A stretch of 64,000 nt of DNA from Trissonchulus latispiculum (Eukaryota > Nematoda > Enoplea > Enoplida > Ironidae): contig JASAND010021513.1 of NCBI GenBank assembly GCA_030248195.1, forward strand, positions 1-64,000, in the 5' to 3' direction. Each line of letters opens with the position of its first letter. The first letter of the stretch is position 1. Below the pieces are notes generated by a model, which made no database searches, was not told where the DNA came from, and saw nothing but the letters and a program-made list of their open reading frames with translations. This document shows positions 60,178 through 64,000 of the stretch, piece after piece. Made by a program: the position numbers and the translations under genes.

Positions 60178-60890
60178 CGGCGGGAAAAAACCCAAATTTT
60201 CTAATTTTGGCGGTAACTTTTTTATTAAGCGACAAATCGAAAATCTAACGATAACTACCATGAGGCCTTGCGAAGAGCTTCAAAATGAGCCATAATACGT
60301 CTCTCTATCACTTACGGTTGGTGAGAAATTTTCGACCAAACCGATGGGAAAAAACCCATGGGCGCCGGCGGGGGAAAAACCCAGCCGAATTTTTTGCTGC
60401 AAGCATGTCAGAACGGTTTTGACTATACCATTCGAAAGAGCGGGTCATTTTTAGTACATCTGAATCATAAAATACCAATATTTTTGCAAAAAATCATGCC
60501 AAATTGACTTTTCAAAATTTCGCATGTTTAACACGTAAACATAGGCAAATTTTGGAAATTTTTGAAATTTGCTTAATTTCTGCAGTTTAAGCATCCTATC
60601 ACATAGAGAACGTTTTTTATTGCATTTAAAGCCAAATCCGACCTATTTTAGTGAAAAATTTAGCGGTTTTTGGCGAAATCTGAAAATTTGGCTTGAAATG
60701 GCACCATCTCAGATTTTGGCCACCTGGACCTCACATGGAAGGTCGAACCAAGGTAAAATCTATACCAAATTAATCAGGAGGCTCTACTGGGCTAAGAAAT
60801 GCATGAATTTTTCCTTTGCTGCTAATGGTTAGAAAAACATTTTATTTTGAAATTTGGGTTTTTTTCCCGCACATGGGTTTTTTCCCGCCG
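60178..60890. mobile_element. Element with perfect 16-bp ends CGGCGGGAAAAAACCC
   Basis: Both ends are exact inverted copies of CGGCGGGAAAAAACCC (60178-60193 and 60875-60890). The same GGGAAAAAACCC motif recurs internally near 60348 and 60374, and inverted near 60854. 713 bp, no transposase. No clear target duplication. Confidence 0.75.
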
Positions 60891-63800
60891 AGTCTAGGTC
60901 ACCCCCAGGTCGCCCTCGGGGGGCGAGTCATTCTTGGGGGGGGGCCAAAATTTTTCAAAATTTTTCTAAAAACATGCTAAAAATAGCTCTATTTTTATAG
61001 TAATCGCCAAAAAAGTTCGTTTTTAGTGCAAAAATAGTGCTTAAATAAGCAAAAATCAACTAAAAATCGGAAAATTTTTGAAAATTTGGCCTTCTCAGCG
61101 ATTTTATCAGGGTAAAAGTTGGTACCAAAAGGGGTACCCACTTTTGGGGGGGGGCGAGTTTTGGGGGGGAGGGGGGAACGATTTTGGGGGGTGCGATTTT
61201 TGGGGGGGGACGATTTTTTTGGGGGGGGGTGTTTATGGGGGGCCCCACCCCCACTAGAATAAGCCCAGTTCGAATACGAAACCTCAGTCCAGCAGCTCTT
61301 ATGTATAGGGCTGCCTACTCCATAGGCCCAGACCCCCCTTTTACACGCTAACTATTGGCCTGGCCAGGGCGCCACAGAGCACCGAGCAGCACCATCTCGC
61401 TTCCTACCGTAGTTCCCCTCGGGGTAATGCTATACAGCCCATATGAGTATCTGGCTTTGAGCCTAGCTCTCTGTGCGATCGACCAAAAATTTTCGGACCT
61501 AGTTTTTTTCCGGAGGGCCAAAATAGGGGGTCCCCCTATGTACACAGACCTATCCTAGAGCCTCCAAAACTAATTTCCCCTTAAATGGGGGGGGGGATTC
61601 TATACAAAAAAGGAGCAAAAGTTCCTAGGGGGTCGAAGCCCTCCGAGCCCTAGGGTAGGGGGGAAAACAAATGAGGAGAGAAAACATGAGCTGGGAAAGG
61701 GGCTATTTTTCATATCTCGAGATTGGCTCGACCGATTCGGCTGAAATTTTCACAGCATGTACCCCTGCCCACAGGCTCTTCACACAGCGAGTTTGAGCCC
61801 GATCGGTCCACTCCTCCCTGAGATATTAAAAAACTATTTCCAAAAATTAGCATTTCCCCAAAATTTCCCTATTCTAGGTAGTGCGCTGACGCGTACTACC
61901 TGAATAACTATGATGCTATATTACAAAAAATTGTAGGTCCAATTTTACAGTGACAATTGTTGACAAAGCAGACATTTAAAAGAATTTAGGTTTGGCCAGT
62001 TTGAAAATGCTTCGGCTGAGATCTCTTGTTAAATTTAATGCGTGCCCATGAAAATTCATTAAATTTAGGAATTAGTTTAAATTTTTTCTGAAAGAAATGA
62101 AAGCAGCCTTTGCCATCAAAAAAGGAAGAAAGTTTAGTTTACTCCCAAGATAAAGGCTTTAAGAAATCGCATTTCTGTAGAAAATAGAAAAGTTTCAATA
62201 AGTCGCATTATTTGATTTTAATTTTGAGACAGTTTTTCAGGTTAACTTATAAGTTTAATCAAAGTTAAATTAAATTATAAATTATTAGGTAGCTTGATAT
62301 TAAAGAGTATAGCTGCAACTTAATGGAAATTGAGAAATATATATATACACGTGAAAATGAACACCTGAATGTGAAAATAAAACTCTGTGGGACGGTTGTC
62401 CAGTGAAGTTGCCCAGTGGGGCAATTCTCCGGTCGGGCAGTTTGTCCAGTGGGGCAAATGACCGTGGGGCAGTTGTCAGTGGGACAAAATGCCCTAGATA
62501 CGTTTCGGAGTAATGCTTCCTTAGTGACTGCAGTCAAGCGTTTTCATTGTTGCTTTATAAAACAATGCTGGAAACTGTTCAGATAACCAAATGTTGCAAT
62601 AAAACAACACAACGTTCAAAAACCCACTTCCAGATCCCAATTGCACTGTCGTAAAAGAGCAGAAGCATCATCTTCACCAGTAGCACAGATTTCCTAAAAT
62701 ATACCAAAGCCAAACCCATGTATATATACGTATATTCGCAAGTGCAATTTTCGCTTACGACAATGACTGAATGAATGAATGACCAGCACCACTGAGTAGT
62801 GAGTAGCAATTATCGATTTTACTTTTTATTTTGTATCATTGCTTTGTCATTTTAATGGTATTAGAGATTACGCTCTTTTCAAAACAACGAAAACTTCAGC
62901 ATTAGCTGACCAATTCTTAGGAAATTTTACTTTTAAAAGCTATTTTTCGATTTATGCGTGAATATTTTTCTGATTTCACTTAAGGTGCTGGTTCGGGTTC
63001 GTGTATTTTGGGCTTTAAAAGCGCAATTGTCGTTGAAATTTATTCAAATTTGCTACAATTACATTATCTACCCCATAAAACATGTTAGAAAAGTCGCGGC
63101 TTGAAAATTTGAGTTTTGGAGAAATTAGCTTTATTCCGCCATAACTTGCACTGTGACCACCCTACATGGATGAACTTATAGTCATTCGAATCCTCTTACC
63201 AAGACCTACAACTTTGCTCTTGAGTTTTCATCGATTCCTTAAGGTTTAAGAGATAATTGGATAATATGATAATAGGATAATAGATTGAAAAGAAAATAGA
63301 CAAAATTAAAACGTTAAATTCACAACGAAAACTAGGTATATAAGTGTCCGGTGTCCTGTGTTTTATTTTTCGTCCGAACTTTTTGCGGTCCGTGGCGCAG
63401 TGACTCGACATTTTTTGCGTAATTAGGAAAAAACTTACGCCACACCTGTTTTATTTCTTAAAAACTATTTCCGAGCTATTTTTAAATTAATTTACCGTTT
63501 TAAGTTAACAAATCCAATATTAATTATATATTTTATCATTTTGAAACCTCCAAAAAATTTACATGACTCGTCGCATGTATATATTGTATACTATATATAA
63601 AGGTCGGGGAACAAAAACCAACCCCCAAAAGAAGGTAAGAAACCAACCCTGCCAAAACCCAAGTTTGAGTGATAAGGAAGAGCTAGAGGCCTGAAATTTT
63701 GCAAGTTGGCACGACCCATCCAATCCAAACTACCATACCAAATTTTCCATAGTAGTTACACAATTCCTTTTGATAGTTTCTATGAGAGTAACGTCTGCTT

Positions 63801-64000
63801 GTTCCAATTCTTGGCAAGCTGTCAAATCAACAGAACTTCAAAAAATGGAAAAATAAAACCAAGGGGTGGGAAAAACCGATTTTTGTTTTTGTCGCTGAAC
63901 TCACAAAAATGGTTCTGAATTGCTGAAAAGACGTCCATATAGCAAGTTTAAAACGCTTTCACGTGAACAGCTCAAAATTGCAACTCAACTTTTTTGTTAG
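60891..64000. other. Low-complexity and repeat-fragment region
   Basis: 60940-61260 is G-run rich with a repeated GGGGGCGATTTT theme. TTAAGGTGCTGGTTCGG at 62987 is a probable transposon end, and its next 100 bp resemble about 2283-2400 (TTTTGAGCTTTAGAAG-type text). From about 63600 another low-complexity repeat runs to the window edge. Short ORFs only. Confidence 0.45.

Noticed and set aside
55944..60261. Many 60-130 codon ORFs on both strands
   Set aside because: They repeat with the 148-bp satellite; open frames here are a by-product of the unit sequence.

Overview
The window reads as nuclear DNA of a small-genome invertebrate, most likely a nematode. There are short introns with consensus GT..AG ends (one of 42 nt), an intronless seven-transmembrane receptor that resembles nematode chemoreceptors, and intergenic space packed with inverted-repeat transposons. 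The nematode call is an inference from one receptor and from gene style. No ribosomal RNA or other taxon-specific marker is present.

Genes. Three protein-coding genes can be supported. (1) A 311-residue serpentine receptor lies on the + strand (8063-8998). (2) A seven-exon gene on the - strand (18325 down to 13515) encodes a 278-residue secreted cysteine-rich and glycine/arginine-rich protein that I do not recognise. It has a signal peptide, a TATA promoter and a poly(A) signal. (3) An eleven-exon FAF2/UBXD8 orthologue lies on the - strand (34709 down to 28382). All splice phases agree and it aligns with the family from the end of the UBA domain to the C-terminus, but the first exon(s) were not found. 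The three genes show no functional link.

Mobile DNA dominates the rest. Nine elements plus one solo end have hAT-like ends, and six of the nine carry a perfect 8-bp target duplication. Most have a family-specific short tandem array just inside their terminal inverted repeats, and three otherwise unlike elements share a GC-rich internal box. None has a visible transposase, so all look non-autonomous. There are also TTAA-flanked elements of two families, a 5-bp-duplication family tipped by G runs, a TA-flanked palindromic MITE, a tRNA-derived SINE with a perfect 10-bp duplication, a decayed full-length APE-type LINE with a 9-bp duplication, and an older LINE fragment in an intron.

Layout: 1-6.2 kb, nested inverted-repeat elements; 8-9 kb, receptor; 10-13 kb, a hAT element and small duplicated blocks; 13.5-18.4 kb, secreted-protein gene; 19-27.6 kb, transposon-rich; 28.4-34.7 kb, FAF2; 34-37.9 kb, small G/C-tipped elements; 38-50 kb, a tandem array of 1.56-kb units broken by a TTAA element, a 2.7-kb insertion (itself holding a 147-bp satellite and a 185-bp perfect inverted repeat), the LINE, the SINE and a hAT fragment; 50-60 kb, several satellites with 143-163 bp periods and more inverted-repeat elements; 60-64 kb, low-complexity and repeat fragments.
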